Part shown: one piece after another, positions 25,861 to 35,108 of the stretch
How positions within the stretch are numbered: position 1 is the stretch's first letter
Layout: each line of letters starts with the position of its first letter
Source of the DNA: Natronobacterium texcoconense
GTDB taxonomy: Archaea > Halobacteriota > Halobacteria > Halobacteriales > Natrialbaceae
NCBI RefSeq assembly: GCF_900104065.1
Contig: NZ_FNLC01000001.1
Coordinates: 930,001-994,000, forward strand
Direction of reading: 5' to 3'
Length of the DNA stretch: 64,000 bases
Translations under genes and position numbers: made by a program
Notes under the pieces: model-generated
The model's input: only the letters and a program-made list of their open reading frames with translations
Told to the model about the DNA's origin: nothing
Database searches by the model: none

Positions 25861-25882
25861 CGGTTAAAACGGCTTTTTACCG
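25861..25882. promoter_or_regulatory. Operator-like inverted repeat 3 (CPBP protease promoter)
   Basis: CGGTTAAAA-CGGC-TTTTTACCG is a 9-4-9 inverted repeat with eight of nine positions paired, 40 nt upstream of the CPBP ATG. Spacing and half-sites match the sites at 21723 and 24997. Confidence 0.6.
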
Positions 25883-25944
25883 TTCGAAAGCCGTAACGGT
25901 TGAAATCCTGTGACCGCACGACCAGATCGAAGCCGTCCGTCCGT

Positions 25945-27234
25945 TCACTCACTCGCGAGACGTCGGATCGCTTCCGCCAGGACTCGAGCACCGGTCGCGC
26001 AGTCTTCCCAGTCAGTCCATTCGCGGGGCGTGTGCGAGAGCCCGTCCCGCGACGGTGCAAAGAGCATGCCGGCGTCGGTCACCCGCGAGACGTACATCGC
26101 GTCGTGGGCCGCACCCGAGTGAAGCGAGAGCGACTCGACACCTGCGTCCGCGACACTCTGCTGGAGAGCGTTCCGACACCGGTCGGTCATCGGTGCCGGC
26201 TCAACCTCGAGTTCGATCTCGAGTTCCGTTTCGACGCCGCGGTCGGCCTCGAGGGCGTCGAGGCAGTCCCGCGCCCGCTCGAGGAGCCGATCCATCGTCT
26301 CGGCCTCGACGTCCCTGATATCGACGCCGAGTTCGACCTCGCCGGGGACGACGTTGGTTGCGTTCGGCCGGACGTGACTCTTTCCGACGGTCGCGACGGC
26401 GGTTCCTGGACCGTCTTCGCCGACGCCTGCGAACTCCCGGCCCGCCCGCTCGAGTTCGAGGACGAACTCGCTGGCGGCTACCAGGGCGTCCGTCCGGTCC
26501 TTCATTCCGGTGGTCCCCGCGTGATCTGCCTCGCCGACGAACCGAGCGTTCGCGTGGACGATACCCGTGATCGTCGTGACGACGCCGGCCGGGACCGCAC
26601 GCTCCTCGAGGCGCGTGTCCTGCTCGACGTGCAACTCGAGGAAGGCGTCCCAGTCGGCCGGCTCGAGACGCCCCTCGCCGCGGTAGCCGATCGACTCGAG
26701 TGCCGCCTCGAGGGTCGTCCCTTCGTCGTCGGTCAGTGCGAGCGCGTCCTCGACCGTGCGGTGGCCCGTGGCGACGCTGGATCCGAGCAGGCCGCCGCCA
26801 AAACGGGTCCCTTCCTCCTCGGTGAACGAGACGACGGCGATCGGTCGTGCCGGTTCCACGCCGGCTTCCTGCAGGGCGCGGACGGCCTCGAGCGCCGCGT
26901 AGACGCCCAGCGGCCCGTCGAAGATACCGCCCTCGGGAACCGAATCGAGGTGGCTCCCGGCGACGACCGGCGCAGCGTCGGGGTCGGCTGAGGCTGGCGT
27001 CCACGTCCCGAAGATGTTGCCGACGGTGTCTATCGCGACCGAGAGGCCGGCGTCCTCGAGTCGTTCGACGAGGTAGTCGCGAGCACGACGGTTCGCCTCG
27101 GTTCCGGACAGGACCGTTCGACCGTGTCCTTGTGCCTTCAGTGCCTCGGTCGCGCCGAACTCGGCGTTTCGCTCGATGTCGGACCGAAGCCGGTCCCGGT
27201 CGATCAGGACGTTTCCGTTCGCGTTCGCACTCAT
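25945..27234 (-). CDS. M20 family Zn-dependent amidohydrolase (carbamoylase type)
   Basis: A 429-residue M20-fold hydrolase of the N-carbamoyl-amino-acid/allantoate amidohydrolase branch. Metal ligands and catalytic motifs are visible: GSHLDSVPEGGIFDGPLGV, the catalytic pair TEEEG, LELHVEQ, HAGTTGM and SGAAHD, with SHTPREW near the end. The lid/dimer domain lies at about residues 225-340. The likely reaction is hydrolysis of an N-carbamoyl, ureido or hydantoin-derived substrate; no hydantoinase or other purine/pyrimidine gene is adjacent, so the substrate remains open. Confidence 0.88.
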   Translation of the reverse strand: MSANANGNVLIDRDRLRSDIERNAEFGATEALKAQGHGRTVLSGTEANRRARDYLVERLEDAGLSVAIDTVGNIFGTWTPASADPDAAPVVAGSHLDSVPEGGIFDGPLGVYAALEAVRALQEAGVEPARPIAVVSFTEEEGTRFGGGLLGSSVATGHRTVEDALALTDDEGTTLEAALESIGYRGEGRLEPADWDAFLELHVEQDTRLEERAVPAGVVTTITGIVHANARFVGEADHAGTTGMKDRTDALVAASEFVLELERAGREFAGVGEDGPGTAVATVGKSHVRPNATNVVPGEVELGVDIRDVEAETMDRLLERARDCLDALEADRGVETELEIELEVEPAPMTDRCRNALQQSVADAGVESLSLHSGAAHDAMYVSRVTDAGMLFAPSRDGLSHTPREWTDWEDCATGARVLAEAIRRLASE

Positions 27235-27331
27235 ACGGACTCGTTCGTAAGCCGGCCGGATACGGTTTCGTCTCGCGGCAGTGGTGACGTCAGTACGTTT
27301 TTTGTCGTCTCGAACCGTCAGTTCACACCGA

Positions 27332-27793
27332 ATGTCAGCCGATCATCCGCTCGCCGACTACGTCGACAACCTGGTGTACGAACCCGCACAGGCACACGAC
27401 CACGGAATCGATCTGACGGCGAGTGCGATCTACGAAGTCGCCGGTCCCGGCCGCATCGACTTCGGCGGCGACGAACTCGAGGACGCCGACCTCGAGCCAG
27501 TCGAGACCGAACTCCGCGATCCCGACGACGAGTTCGGCTGGTGGCACCTCGAGGGCGGCCAGTACGTCCTCCAGCACAACGAGTTCCTGACCGACCTCGA
27601 GGAACCGCTCTATCTCCAGCCACGCACCGAGTTGCTCGCTCGCGGCGTCTCCCATCCGTCGATGCAGGTGGTCTCGCATCTGCCGCTGATCCCGCTTACC
27701 GTCGCCGACGGCGGCGTTCGGATCAAGGAGAACGCTCGTGTCTCGACGCTGCTGCCGGTCGGCGCTCGAAAGACAGCGGCCGACCCCCGATAG
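27332..27793 (+). CDS. dUTPase / dCTP deaminase family protein
   Basis: A 153-residue protein of the trimeric dUTPase/DCD fold. Recognisable parts are HGIDLTASAIYEV near the N-terminus and LQPRTELLARGVSHP with a following VRIKENARVSTLLP core. Such enzymes clean up dUTP or deaminate dCTP for thymidylate synthesis. The usual dUTPase C-terminal P-loop-like motif is not evident, so dCTP deaminase-like or regulatory function cannot be excluded. The ATG at 27332 was chosen over a longer upstream frame. Confidence 0.75.
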   Translation: MSADHPLADYVDNLVYEPAQAHDHGIDLTASAIYEVAGPGRIDFGGDELEDADLEPVETELRDPDDEFGWWHLEGGQYVLQHNEFLTDLEEPLYLQPRTELLARGVSHPSMQVVSHLPLIPLTVADGGVRIKENARVSTLLPVGARKTAADPR

Positions 27794-27830
27794 ACGGCCT
27801 CCTCGCTTCCGAAATACTGCGCCGACGTGA

Positions 27831-27839
27831 ATACTTAAG
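27831..27839 (+). promoter_or_regulatory. TATA box for UspA gene
   Basis: ATACTTAAG is centred about 30 nt before the ATG at 27865, a common haloarchaeal promoter form. Confidence 0.5.
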
Positions 27840-27864
27840 CGGCTAGCAGTATCTATGTTGATTA

Positions 27865-28329
27865 ATGGCGATAGATACGATTTTGCTGGCCGTCGGCCCG
27901 ATGGACACCGTTCGTGCGGACGGACTCGCAGAGACCGTCCTCGAGATCGCGGAGCCACTCGACGCGACGGTCGTAATCGGTCACGCGTTTACCAAGCGGG
28001 AATACGAGGAGTTCCGGGACGAGCTCGGACTCGAGGAGCGCGTGGAGAACGTCGATCCAGACGCGGTCGCCGAAAAGCGGCCGCCGGTCGGTGATCTCGC
28101 GGAGATGTTCGAGGAGGAAGGTGTCGATCACGAGGTTCGGGGCTCGCTTGGCGACGTCGGCGACGAGGTCGTCGACATGGCCAGAGACGTCGACGCCGAC
28201 CGCATGGTCCTGGGTGGCCGTCGTCGCTCGCCGGCCGAAAAAGCCGTTCTCGGCTCGGTTTCTCAGGACATCATCCTGCAGGCACCCTGTCCCGTCACCT
28301 ACTACCGGGATCTGGACGTCATGGAGTGA
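27865..28329 (+). CDS. Universal stress protein (UspA family)
   Basis: A 154-residue single-domain UspA-fold protein. The C-terminal GGRRRSPAEKAVLGSVSQDI keeps the ATP-binding pattern G-x2-G/R-x9-G-S. The N-terminal strand is IDTILLAVGPMD, with G in place of the usual aspartate-rich loop. It is monocistronic with its own TATA box. The role is probably stress or nucleotide sensing. A second UspA is truncated at the right end of the window. Confidence 0.85.
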   Translation: MAIDTILLAVGPMDTVRADGLAETVLEIAEPLDATVVIGHAFTKREYEEFRDELGLEERVENVDPDAVAEKRPPVGDLAEMFEEEGVDHEVRGSLGDVGDEVVDMARDVDADRMVLGGRRRSPAEKAVLGSVSQDIILQAPCPVTYYRDLDVME

Positions 28330-28490
28330 CGGGTGATCGCCGGGGTGTTTCCGTGCTGTCGCCGAACTTGCTCTCGAGCGGATAGCCGACGTCGACGACC
28401 CGGGAGACGACGTAATTGTTGTGGAAAGCTACTCGCTCCCGAGTCGTATCTTGGTAGTTAAGTACGCAGGCGGTCTGTCCTCAAGACAGG

Positions 28491-29468
28491 ATGGTCTACT
28501 ACGCCGGCGTCGACCTCGGCGCGACCAACGTACGGGCCGCCGTCGCCGACGACGATGGCACGACGATCGGTGTCAGCCGCAACGGAACTCCTCGCGGGCC
28601 GACGGGAATCGACGTGACGGAAGGCGTCCTGCGAACGCTCCGCCAGGCCTGTGACGCCGCCGGGATCGATTCGGACGAAATCGACGCTGCGGGGATCGGC
28701 TCGATCGGCCCTTTCGACCTCGCGGAGGGTGCCGTGATCGACCCGGCGAACCTGCCGGACTCGATCGACCGGATTCCGCTCACCGGCCCCATCGAGAAAC
28801 TGATCGACAGCGAGGAAGTCTATCTCCACAACGACACGAACGCGGGCGTCATCGGCGAACGGTTCCACGCCGACCGCAACCCCGACGACATGGTCTACAT
28901 CACCATCTCCTCGGGGATCGGCGCTGGCGTCTGCTGTGACGGCAAGATCCTCGACGGCTGGGACGGTAACGCGGGCGAGGTCGGCCACACCGTCGTCGAC
29001 CCGCGGGGTCGGTTGACCTGTGGCTGTGGACACGACGGTCACTGGGAAGCCTACTGTTCGGGGAACGGTATCCCCGAGTACACGCGACTGCTCGCCGAGG
29101 ACGACCCGACGATCGAGACCGTACTGCCGCTCGAGGATCCCGACTTCACGGCGAAAGACGTCTTCGACCTCGCCGGCGAGGACGAACTGGCCGACTACAC
29201 GATTGAGCAACTCACTCACTGGAACGTGATCGGTGTCACCAACATCGTCCAGTCGTTCGCGCCGCTCGTCGTCTCCTTCGGGGGTGCCGTTGCGCTCCAC
29301 AACGAGGAACTGGTCGTCGACCCGATCCGCGAACGCGTCTCCGAGATGTTGCTGAACAACGTTCCCGAATTCCGGGTTACTGATCACGGCGACGACGTCG
29401 TCCTCGAGGGCGCACTGGCAAGCGCTATGACCGGCGGGACCGGCGACCGACGCCAGTTCGAGAACTGA
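28491..29468 (+). CDS. ROK family sugar kinase (glucokinase-like)
   Basis: A 325-residue ROK protein without an HTH domain, hence a kinase rather than a repressor. The phosphate-binding loop is AGVDLGATNVRAAVAD, the catalytic aspartate region is LHNDTNAGVIGE, and a zinc-binding module reads GHTVVDP...CGCGHDGHWEAYC, with the usual last cysteine of CxCGxxGC replaced by histidine. ATP-dependent phosphorylation of glucose or a related hexose or amino sugar is likely. A TTAAGTA element about 30 nt upstream may be its promoter. Confidence 0.87.
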   Translation: MVYYAGVDLGATNVRAAVADDDGTTIGVSRNGTPRGPTGIDVTEGVLRTLRQACDAAGIDSDEIDAAGIGSIGPFDLAEGAVIDPANLPDSIDRIPLTGPIEKLIDSEEVYLHNDTNAGVIGERFHADRNPDDMVYITISSGIGAGVCCDGKILDGWDGNAGEVGHTVVDPRGRLTCGCGHDGHWEAYCSGNGIPEYTRLLAEDDPTIETVLPLEDPDFTAKDVFDLAGEDELADYTIEQLTHWNVIGVTNIVQSFAPLVVSFGGAVALHNEELVVDPIRERVSEMLLNNVPEFRVTDHGDDVVLEGALASAMTGGTGDRRQFEN

Positions 29469-29585
29469 TACTGACGGACGAAACGAGACACAGACCGATC
29501 GCACTCGAGAGTTCCCTGCTTTTGTCGGTACTCTGATCTGGGAACTGCCCGACCCTATTTGGTCGTCCATCTCGTGGGGGGCAGT

Positions 29586-31067
29586 ATGCAGCGGAGAACG
29601 CTCCTTCGTCGGAGTGGCACCCTCGCGTTTGCCCTCCCCGTTTCCGGTTCGACGGCCGCAGGTGCGGCATCGGTCACGGGTTCCTCTGTCGCGACAGCCG
29701 TCAGTGACGAACCGTACGAACCGCTCGGCCGAATCGCAGTCGACGGAACCGCCGAAGCCGTCGTGGGCGACGACGGCGAGACTGCCTATCTCGCTACCAC
29801 GACCGGATTCGCTATCGTCGACGTCAGCGATCCGTTCGACCCCTCCCTTCTCTTCGAGGAGACCAGTCTCGAGGTCGACGGCGACCCGCTACTCGAGATT
29901 CTCGACATCAAAGTCGACGGCGACCGACTGGTCGTTCCCGGCCCGGCAAACGCGAGTTCGAGCTATCCCTTCCACGGGTTCATCTGCTACGACGTGAGCG
30001 ATCCCAGCGATCCAGCAGTGATCGACGAACCCTACGAGACCGGCTTTCACATCCACAACTGCTATCTCGAGGGCGAACACCTCTACGTCGTCGCGAACAG
30101 CGAGGCCGAGAATCCGCTGGTCGTCTACGACGTCGCCGACGGAATCGAGGAGATCGGCCGCTGGTCGCTCATGGAGCGCGAACCCGGCTGGGAGGAGGTC
30201 GGCTGGCTCACCCGATACCTCCACGACGTCTACGTCCACGACGATATCGCCTATCTCGCCCACTGGAACGCCGGCACCTACCTGCTGGACGTCTCCGACC
30301 CCGCGTCACCGGAGTACCTCTCACACGTTTCGGAGACGTCCCTCGAGGAGACCCGCGAACTCGAGGCGGTCGACGATACTAGCCTCGGACTGCCCGGCAA
30401 CGACCACTACTCGGCGGTCGACGAGACGGGGGATCTCCTCGCGGTCGGCCGGGAGGCGTGGGAGACAGGCGGCGAGGAACCGGACGGTCCGGGTGGGATC
30501 GACCTCTACGACGTGAGCGACCCGACTGATCCCGTTCCTCGTGGCTCGATCGATGCCCCGCTCGCAGCCGACGAGAGCTACCAGGCTGGGTTGTGGACGA
30601 CGGCACACAACTTCGAACTCCGCGACGAGATGCTGTTCTCGTCGTGGTACCGTGGTGGAGTAAAGATCCACGACGTGAGCGATCCCGAATCGCCCGAGCA
30701 ACTCGCGTGGTGGCGCGACCCCGATGAGGCAGGGTTCTGGACCGCCCGCGTCGCCGAACCGGGCGAAACGTTCGTCGCGAGCAGTACGCCCGTGATCCCC
30801 AACGCGCCGACCGAAGGGGCGCTGTACACGTTCCGAATCAGGGCCGGCGACCAGTCCGATCCGCCGTCGCTCACCGATCCCACGGCGGTCAGATCCGACG
30901 ACAGGGACGAAGACGGACCGCCGAACGGAACCAAGGGTACCGGCACCGGCATGACCGACAGGTCTGGAGACGAAGACGATGATCCGACACCAGGGTTTAC
31001 CACGACTGCCGTCGGCATCGGGGCTGGCGGCGTAGCCACACTCGAGTGGGTCCGTCGGCGCCAGTAG
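29586..31067 (+). CDS. LVIVD repeat surface protein, Tat signal and PGF-CTERM-like tail
   Basis: A 493-residue exported protein. A twin-arginine signal (RRTLLRRSG) is followed by a beta-propeller of LVIVD-type repeats, recognisable by repeated Y/VDVSDPSDP elements at about 85, 145, 250, 320 and 370. The last 70 residues are a Ser/Thr/Asp/Gly-rich spacer, then PGF and an apolar helix ending in basic residues (RRRQ). This tripartite tail resembles the PGF-CTERM signal processed by archaeosortase A, so the protein is probably lipid-anchored at the cell surface. The ligand is unknown. Confidence 0.85.
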   Translation: MQRRTLLRRSGTLAFALPVSGSTAAGAASVTGSSVATAVSDEPYEPLGRIAVDGTAEAVVGDDGETAYLATTTGFAIVDVSDPFDPSLLFEETSLEVDGDPLLEILDIKVDGDRLVVPGPANASSSYPFHGFICYDVSDPSDPAVIDEPYETGFHIHNCYLEGEHLYVVANSEAENPLVVYDVADGIEEIGRWSLMEREPGWEEVGWLTRYLHDVYVHDDIAYLAHWNAGTYLLDVSDPASPEYLSHVSETSLEETRELEAVDDTSLGLPGNDHYSAVDETGDLLAVGREAWETGGEEPDGPGGIDLYDVSDPTDPVPRGSIDAPLAADESYQAGLWTTAHNFELRDEMLFSSWYRGGVKIHDVSDPESPEQLAWWRDPDEAGFWTARVAEPGETFVASSTPVIPNAPTEGALYTFRIRAGDQSDPPSLTDPTAVRSDDRDEDGPPNGTKGTGTGMTDRSGDEDDDPTPGFTTTAVGIGAGGVATLEWVRRRQ

Positions 31068-31108
31068 CGGTGATAGGGCCGAAATCCTGCACGTGACCGA
31101 ACAATGAT

Positions 31109-33805
31109 ATGGCCGGCACGCCCAGTGAGAACAACGACCGTACCGCAATGACACACTACGATCACGCGCAGGTACAGGAGTTCTGGCAGTACGTCTGGGA
31201 GCGCGAGGACGTCTACGAACTATCGGACGACGCGACGGACCCGACCTACGTCCTCGGAATGTTTCCCTACACGTCGGGGACGCTCCACATGGGACACGTC
31301 CGAAACTACGCAATCACGGACGCCTACGCCCGCTATCGGCGCATGCAGGGTGACGACGTTCTCCACCCGATGGGGTGGGACGCGTTCGGCCTCCCGGCAG
31401 AAAACGCCGCCTACGAACGGGCGAGCGATCCGAACTCCTGGACCCAGGCGTGTATCCGCCGGATGCGGGAGGAACTCGAGACGATGGGCTTTGGCTACGA
31501 CTGGTCCCGCGAGATCACCACTTGCGAACCGGCGTACTACCGCTGGAACCAGTGGCTGTTCGCACGCCTCTACGAGGCCGGTCTCGTCGAGTACGAGGCT
31601 GCGACCGTCAACTGGTGTCCGGACTGCGAGACGGTGCTTGCCGACGCACAGGTGACAGAGCGCGAGGGCGAACGCAGTGAGCCCTCGGAAGAAACGAGCG
31701 CCGAACGCGTCTGCTGGCGCTGCGAGACGCCCGTCGGCCGGCGGGAACTCGACCAGTGGTTCTTCACCATCACCGACTACGCCGACCAACTCCACGAGGG
31801 ACTCGACGACCTCGAGGGGTGGCCCGACGGCGTCCGGGAGATCCAGCGCAACTGGATCGGTCGCCAGGAGGGAACGAGGATCGAGTTCGACCTCGAGGAT
31901 CACGGAGGCGTCGACGTCTTCAGCACGCGCTCCGATACGATCTACGGGGCGACCTATCTCGCGGTCTCGCCCGGTCACGACCTGACGCGGACGCTGGCCG
32001 AAAGCGACGATGCCGTGGCCAAGTACGTCGACGACGTCCGCGAACGCGGCCCCGACGAGGTCGGTTTCTCGGGGATCGAGACCGACGCGGTCGCCGTCCA
32101 CCCGTTGACTGGAGAGGAACTGCCAGTTTACGTCGCCGGCTACGTCCTCGAGGACGTCGGCACCGGTGCGGTGATGGGCGTTCCCGCACACAACGAACGC
32201 GACCACGCGTTCGCTCGAGAGCACGACCTGCCGGTCGAACGCGTGATCGAATCGGAAGACGGCGACGCGGACGAACCCTACACCGGTGAGGGAACGCTAG
32301 TCGAAAGCGGCGAGTACGATGGGCTCGAGACCGCCGAGGCACGCCAGCGACTCGTCGACGACCACGACGCACTCGAGGAGGACGTCACCTACCGCCTGCG
32401 GGACTGGCTGATCTCCCGGCAGCGCTACTGGGGGACGCCGATTCCGATCGTTCACTGTGACGACTGTGGTCCCGTTCTCGTTCCCGAGGACGACCTTCCG
32501 GTCGAACTCCCCGAGTTCGTCCGGACGACGGGGAACCCGCTCGAGGAACACGAGACGTTCCGCGAGACGACGTGTCCGGAGTGTGGCGGCCCAGCCGAGC
32601 GCGAGACGGACACGATGGACACGTTCGTCGACTCCTCGTGGTACTTCCTGCGATTCCTCTCGCCGAACCTCGAGGACGCTCCCTTCGACACCGAACGCGC
32701 CGAGGAGTGGCTACCGGTCGACGTCTACGTCGGCGGCGACGAACACGCCACGCTACACCTGCTTTACACGCGCTTTTTCACGCGGGCGCTGGCCGACCTC
32801 GGACTGCTGGATCGGCGCGAACCGATTCGGGAACTCAGAAGTCAGGGGACGGTGCTGTACGACGGCGAAAAGATGTCCAGTTCGAAGGGGAACGTCGTCG
32901 AGCCCCACGAGTACGGCGCGGAGACGACCCGGCTGTTCGTCCTCTCGGCCGCTCACCCCGAACAGGACTTCGAGTGGACCGCGAACGACGTCCGTGGTGC
33001 CTACGAACTCCAGCAGACGCTGTACGAGATGGCGACGTCGTTCGTCGAGGAGACCGACACCCGCGTGCGACGTCGTGCTCACGACGAGTACGTCGCCCGC
33101 GAGATCGACCGGACGCTCGCCGCGGCCACCGAGGAGTACGAACGGTTCCGGTTCCACCGCGCCGCCACAGAGATCCAGGAGCTCACCCAGCTACTGCGGC
33201 GCTACCGCGAGTTCGACCGGATCAACGAGACCGTCTACCGCCGCGGCCTGCTAACGCTCGCGGCACTGATCGCGCCGATGGCACCCCATCTCGGCGAGGA
33301 ACTGTGGAACAAACTCCGCGGCGAAGGACTGGTCGTCGACGCCGACTGGCCCACACCCGAATCCGAGGTCTCCGACTACCGCCTCGAGCGCCGACTCGTC
33401 GAGACCACCCTCGAGGACGTCCGCGACATCGTCGAGACCGCGTCGATCGACGACCCCGAACGGATCGAACTGGTCGTCGCCGAGGACTGGAAGTACCGGA
33501 CCGTCGAGTCGCTGCGAGCGGGCGAGGAGTCGGTCGTCGATCGAGTGCTCGAGGGCGACGTCGACGCGCCGGACCGGGAAACCGTCGGTGCGTTCGTCGG
33601 CGACGTCGCCTCGCGCGGGGAACAATCGGGGATCGACCGCGCCCTCGATCCCGAACGGGAACGCGAGGTGCTCGAGCGGGCGGGCTGGCTGATAACCGAC
33701 GAGTTCGACGCCGAGGTAGGGGTTCGGAGAGCGACCGATGACGACGATCTGGGGGAGAAAGCCCGTCCCGGGAAGCCGGCGATCCGGATCGATCGAGACG
33801 GCTAA
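31109..33805 (+). CDS. leuS: Leucyl-tRNA synthetase, bacterial-type core
   Basis: An 898-residue class I aminoacyl-tRNA synthetase. The HIGH motif appears as HMGHVRNY and KMSKS as KMSSSKGN. The catalytic core signatures (GWDAFGLPAENAA) are of bacterial LeuRS type, and zinc-binding cysteines are seen in WCPDCE...CWRC and CDDC...CPEC. The editing domain holds STRSDTIYGATYLAV and VPAHNERDHAFA; the catalytic aspartate after the arginine is kept, while an aspartate usual earlier in that loop is Asn. Haloarchaeal chimeric LeuRSs (bacterial core, archaeal tRNA binding), often in two copies, are documented in Natrialba magadii. An internal ATG at 31148 is an alternative start. Confidence 0.93.
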   Translation: MAGTPSENNDRTAMTHYDHAQVQEFWQYVWEREDVYELSDDATDPTYVLGMFPYTSGTLHMGHVRNYAITDAYARYRRMQGDDVLHPMGWDAFGLPAENAAYERASDPNSWTQACIRRMREELETMGFGYDWSREITTCEPAYYRWNQWLFARLYEAGLVEYEAATVNWCPDCETVLADAQVTEREGERSEPSEETSAERVCWRCETPVGRRELDQWFFTITDYADQLHEGLDDLEGWPDGVREIQRNWIGRQEGTRIEFDLEDHGGVDVFSTRSDTIYGATYLAVSPGHDLTRTLAESDDAVAKYVDDVRERGPDEVGFSGIETDAVAVHPLTGEELPVYVAGYVLEDVGTGAVMGVPAHNERDHAFAREHDLPVERVIESEDGDADEPYTGEGTLVESGEYDGLETAEARQRLVDDHDALEEDVTYRLRDWLISRQRYWGTPIPIVHCDDCGPVLVPEDDLPVELPEFVRTTGNPLEEHETFRETTCPECGGPAERETDTMDTFVDSSWYFLRFLSPNLEDAPFDTERAEEWLPVDVYVGGDEHATLHLLYTRFFTRALADLGLLDRREPIRELRSQGTVLYDGEKMSSSKGNVVEPHEYGAETTRLFVLSAAHPEQDFEWTANDVRGAYELQQTLYEMATSFVEETDTRVRRRAHDEYVAREIDRTLAAATEEYERFRFHRAATEIQELTQLLRRYREFDRINETVYRRGLLTLAALIAPMAPHLGEELWNKLRGEGLVVDADWPTPESEVSDYRLERRLVETTLEDVRDIVETASIDDPERIELVVAEDWKYRTVESLRAGEESVVDRVLEGDVDAPDRETVGAFVGDVASRGEQSGIDRALDPEREREVLERAGWLITDEFDAEVGVRRATDDDDLGEKARPGKPAIRIDRDG

Positions 33806-33889
33806 CTGTTCGTCGGAGTGAACTCGAGGTTCGAGCGCTCGTCGAGGACGAGAAAGCCTATGTGTTCGTACTCGACAGCCGGAATCGTA

Positions 33890-34105
33890 ATGGACGAAAA
33901 TCGGACCGTCGCCGACATCCTCGAGCGGGTACGGGAATCCCGGCGTCGCAAACGCTGTCCCGACTGTGACGACGTCGTGGCGATCCGTGGGTTCAGGGGC
34001 GAGTACCAGTGGAAGTGTGTCGACTGTGACGCGGTCGGGTTCGGGTACACGAGCCGGTCGGCTGCGCTCGAGGCGCTCCAGCGGCGGCGTCATCGATCGG
34101 AATAA
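33890..34105 (+). CDS. Small zinc-finger protein, hypothetical
   Basis: A 71-residue protein with two knuckles, CPDC and CVDC, about 24 residues apart, forming a probable zinc ribbon, and a basic helical flank on each side. Small zinc-finger proteins are common in haloarchaea and often regulatory; the partner is unknown. The ATG at 33890 fits the compact domain. Confidence 0.7.
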   Translation: MDENRTVADILERVRESRRRKRCPDCDDVVAIRGFRGEYQWKCVDCDAVGFGYTSRSAALEALQRRRHRSE

Positions 34106-34204
34106 AAACAGCACATCACCGATCGCAGCAGATCGCCGATCGCTGCCCGCTCGAAACTACCCGGAACAGCAAGACAGATACATCCACTCTCCTAACGGTC
34201 GACA

Positions 34205-34807
34205 ATGGCAACTGCGGACGCGAAACGTCGGCTCCGGGAGCGACCGATCGGTGCGACGATCCTCCTGACGATCGTCGGCTACGTACTGGTTATCGGGACG
34301 TTCCTTCTCGACGTGCCGATCTATCCCGACCTGACGAACGCACAGGTAACCATGTTCACGCACGCAATCGCCGTCATCAACGCGGCCACGACGGTCCTGC
34401 TGGTCGCCGGCTGGTACTGGATCCGTGTGGGCGAGGTCGAGAAACACCGGTTCGCGATGGTCGGTGCGTTCGCGCTGATCCTGCTGTTCCTGGTGGTCTA
34501 CCTGATCCGGGTCGGCGGTGGCGGCGAGAAGCTATTTGACGGGCCCCAGACGGTCTACTACGCCTATCTGCTCATGCTGGCGATCCACATCGTGCTCTCG
34601 ATCGTGGCGGTGCCGGTCGTGCTCTACGCGCTGTTGCTCGGGTTGACACACACCCCGACGGAACTGCGCGAGACCGCACACGCACGGGTCGGGCGCATCG
34701 CCGCCGCGTCGTGGATCCTGAGTCTCGTCCTCGGCGTCGTCACGTACGTGATGTTGAATCACTGGTACGGCTACGAGTTCGCGGCGATACTCGTCCCGCT
34801 GTTGTAA
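34205..34807 (+). CDS. DUF420 family membrane protein
   Basis: A 200-residue protein with five transmembrane segments and conserved histidines near helix ends (FTHAIAVINA, AIHIVLS and LNHWYG). DUF420 proteins include CtaM, needed for maturation of heme-copper oxidase. A respiratory role is therefore plausible, though the heme o synthase gene lies some 17 kb away. The start at ATG 34205 gives a short basic cytoplasmic N-terminus. Confidence 0.82.
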   Translation: MATADAKRRLRERPIGATILLTIVGYVLVIGTFLLDVPIYPDLTNAQVTMFTHAIAVINAATTVLLVAGWYWIRVGEVEKHRFAMVGAFALILLFLVVYLIRVGGGGEKLFDGPQTVYYAYLLMLAIHIVLSIVAVPVVLYALLLGLTHTPTELRETAHARVGRIAAASWILSLVLGVVTYVMLNHWYGYEFAAILVPLL

Positions 34808-34808
34808 C

Positions 34809-34961
34809 CTACCGTTCTCGTTTTCGTATCTGGTCGACGAGTCGTTCGTTCCAACGGGATTCCTGCTCCGGCCGGTCGCTCCAGACCCACTTGCAGTATC
34901 GCAAGTGCTCGAGACAGTTTTCGTGGGATAGCTGCTGTCTGCAGCCCGGACAGGTTGGCAT
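34809..34961 (-). CDS. Small zinc-finger protein
   Basis: A 50-residue protein, MPTCPGC at the start, then CLEHLRYC. Two cysteine pairs with a histidine suggest one zinc-binding module, followed by an Arg/Glu-rich helical tail. It is convergent with the DUF420 gene with one base between the ends. The frame extends upstream to 35114, but the added residues lack character and the short ORF begins right at the zinc motif. Moderately sure. Confidence 0.5.
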   Translation of the reverse strand: MPTCPGCRQQLSHENCLEHLRYCKWVWSDRPEQESRWNERLVDQIRKRER

Positions 34962-35108
34962 AGCGAAACGGACGCTAGCCAGGAGAGAGTAGCTTCCGGT
35001 GGCGGCCATCGGCCGTCGTTCGGAAAGAAAGAACGTCTCGTCGTGGTAACGGTCATCGTAACCGACCGTCGGGAAAGCGCTTTTCGGGCCTGACATGGCG
35101 GCTAGCGT

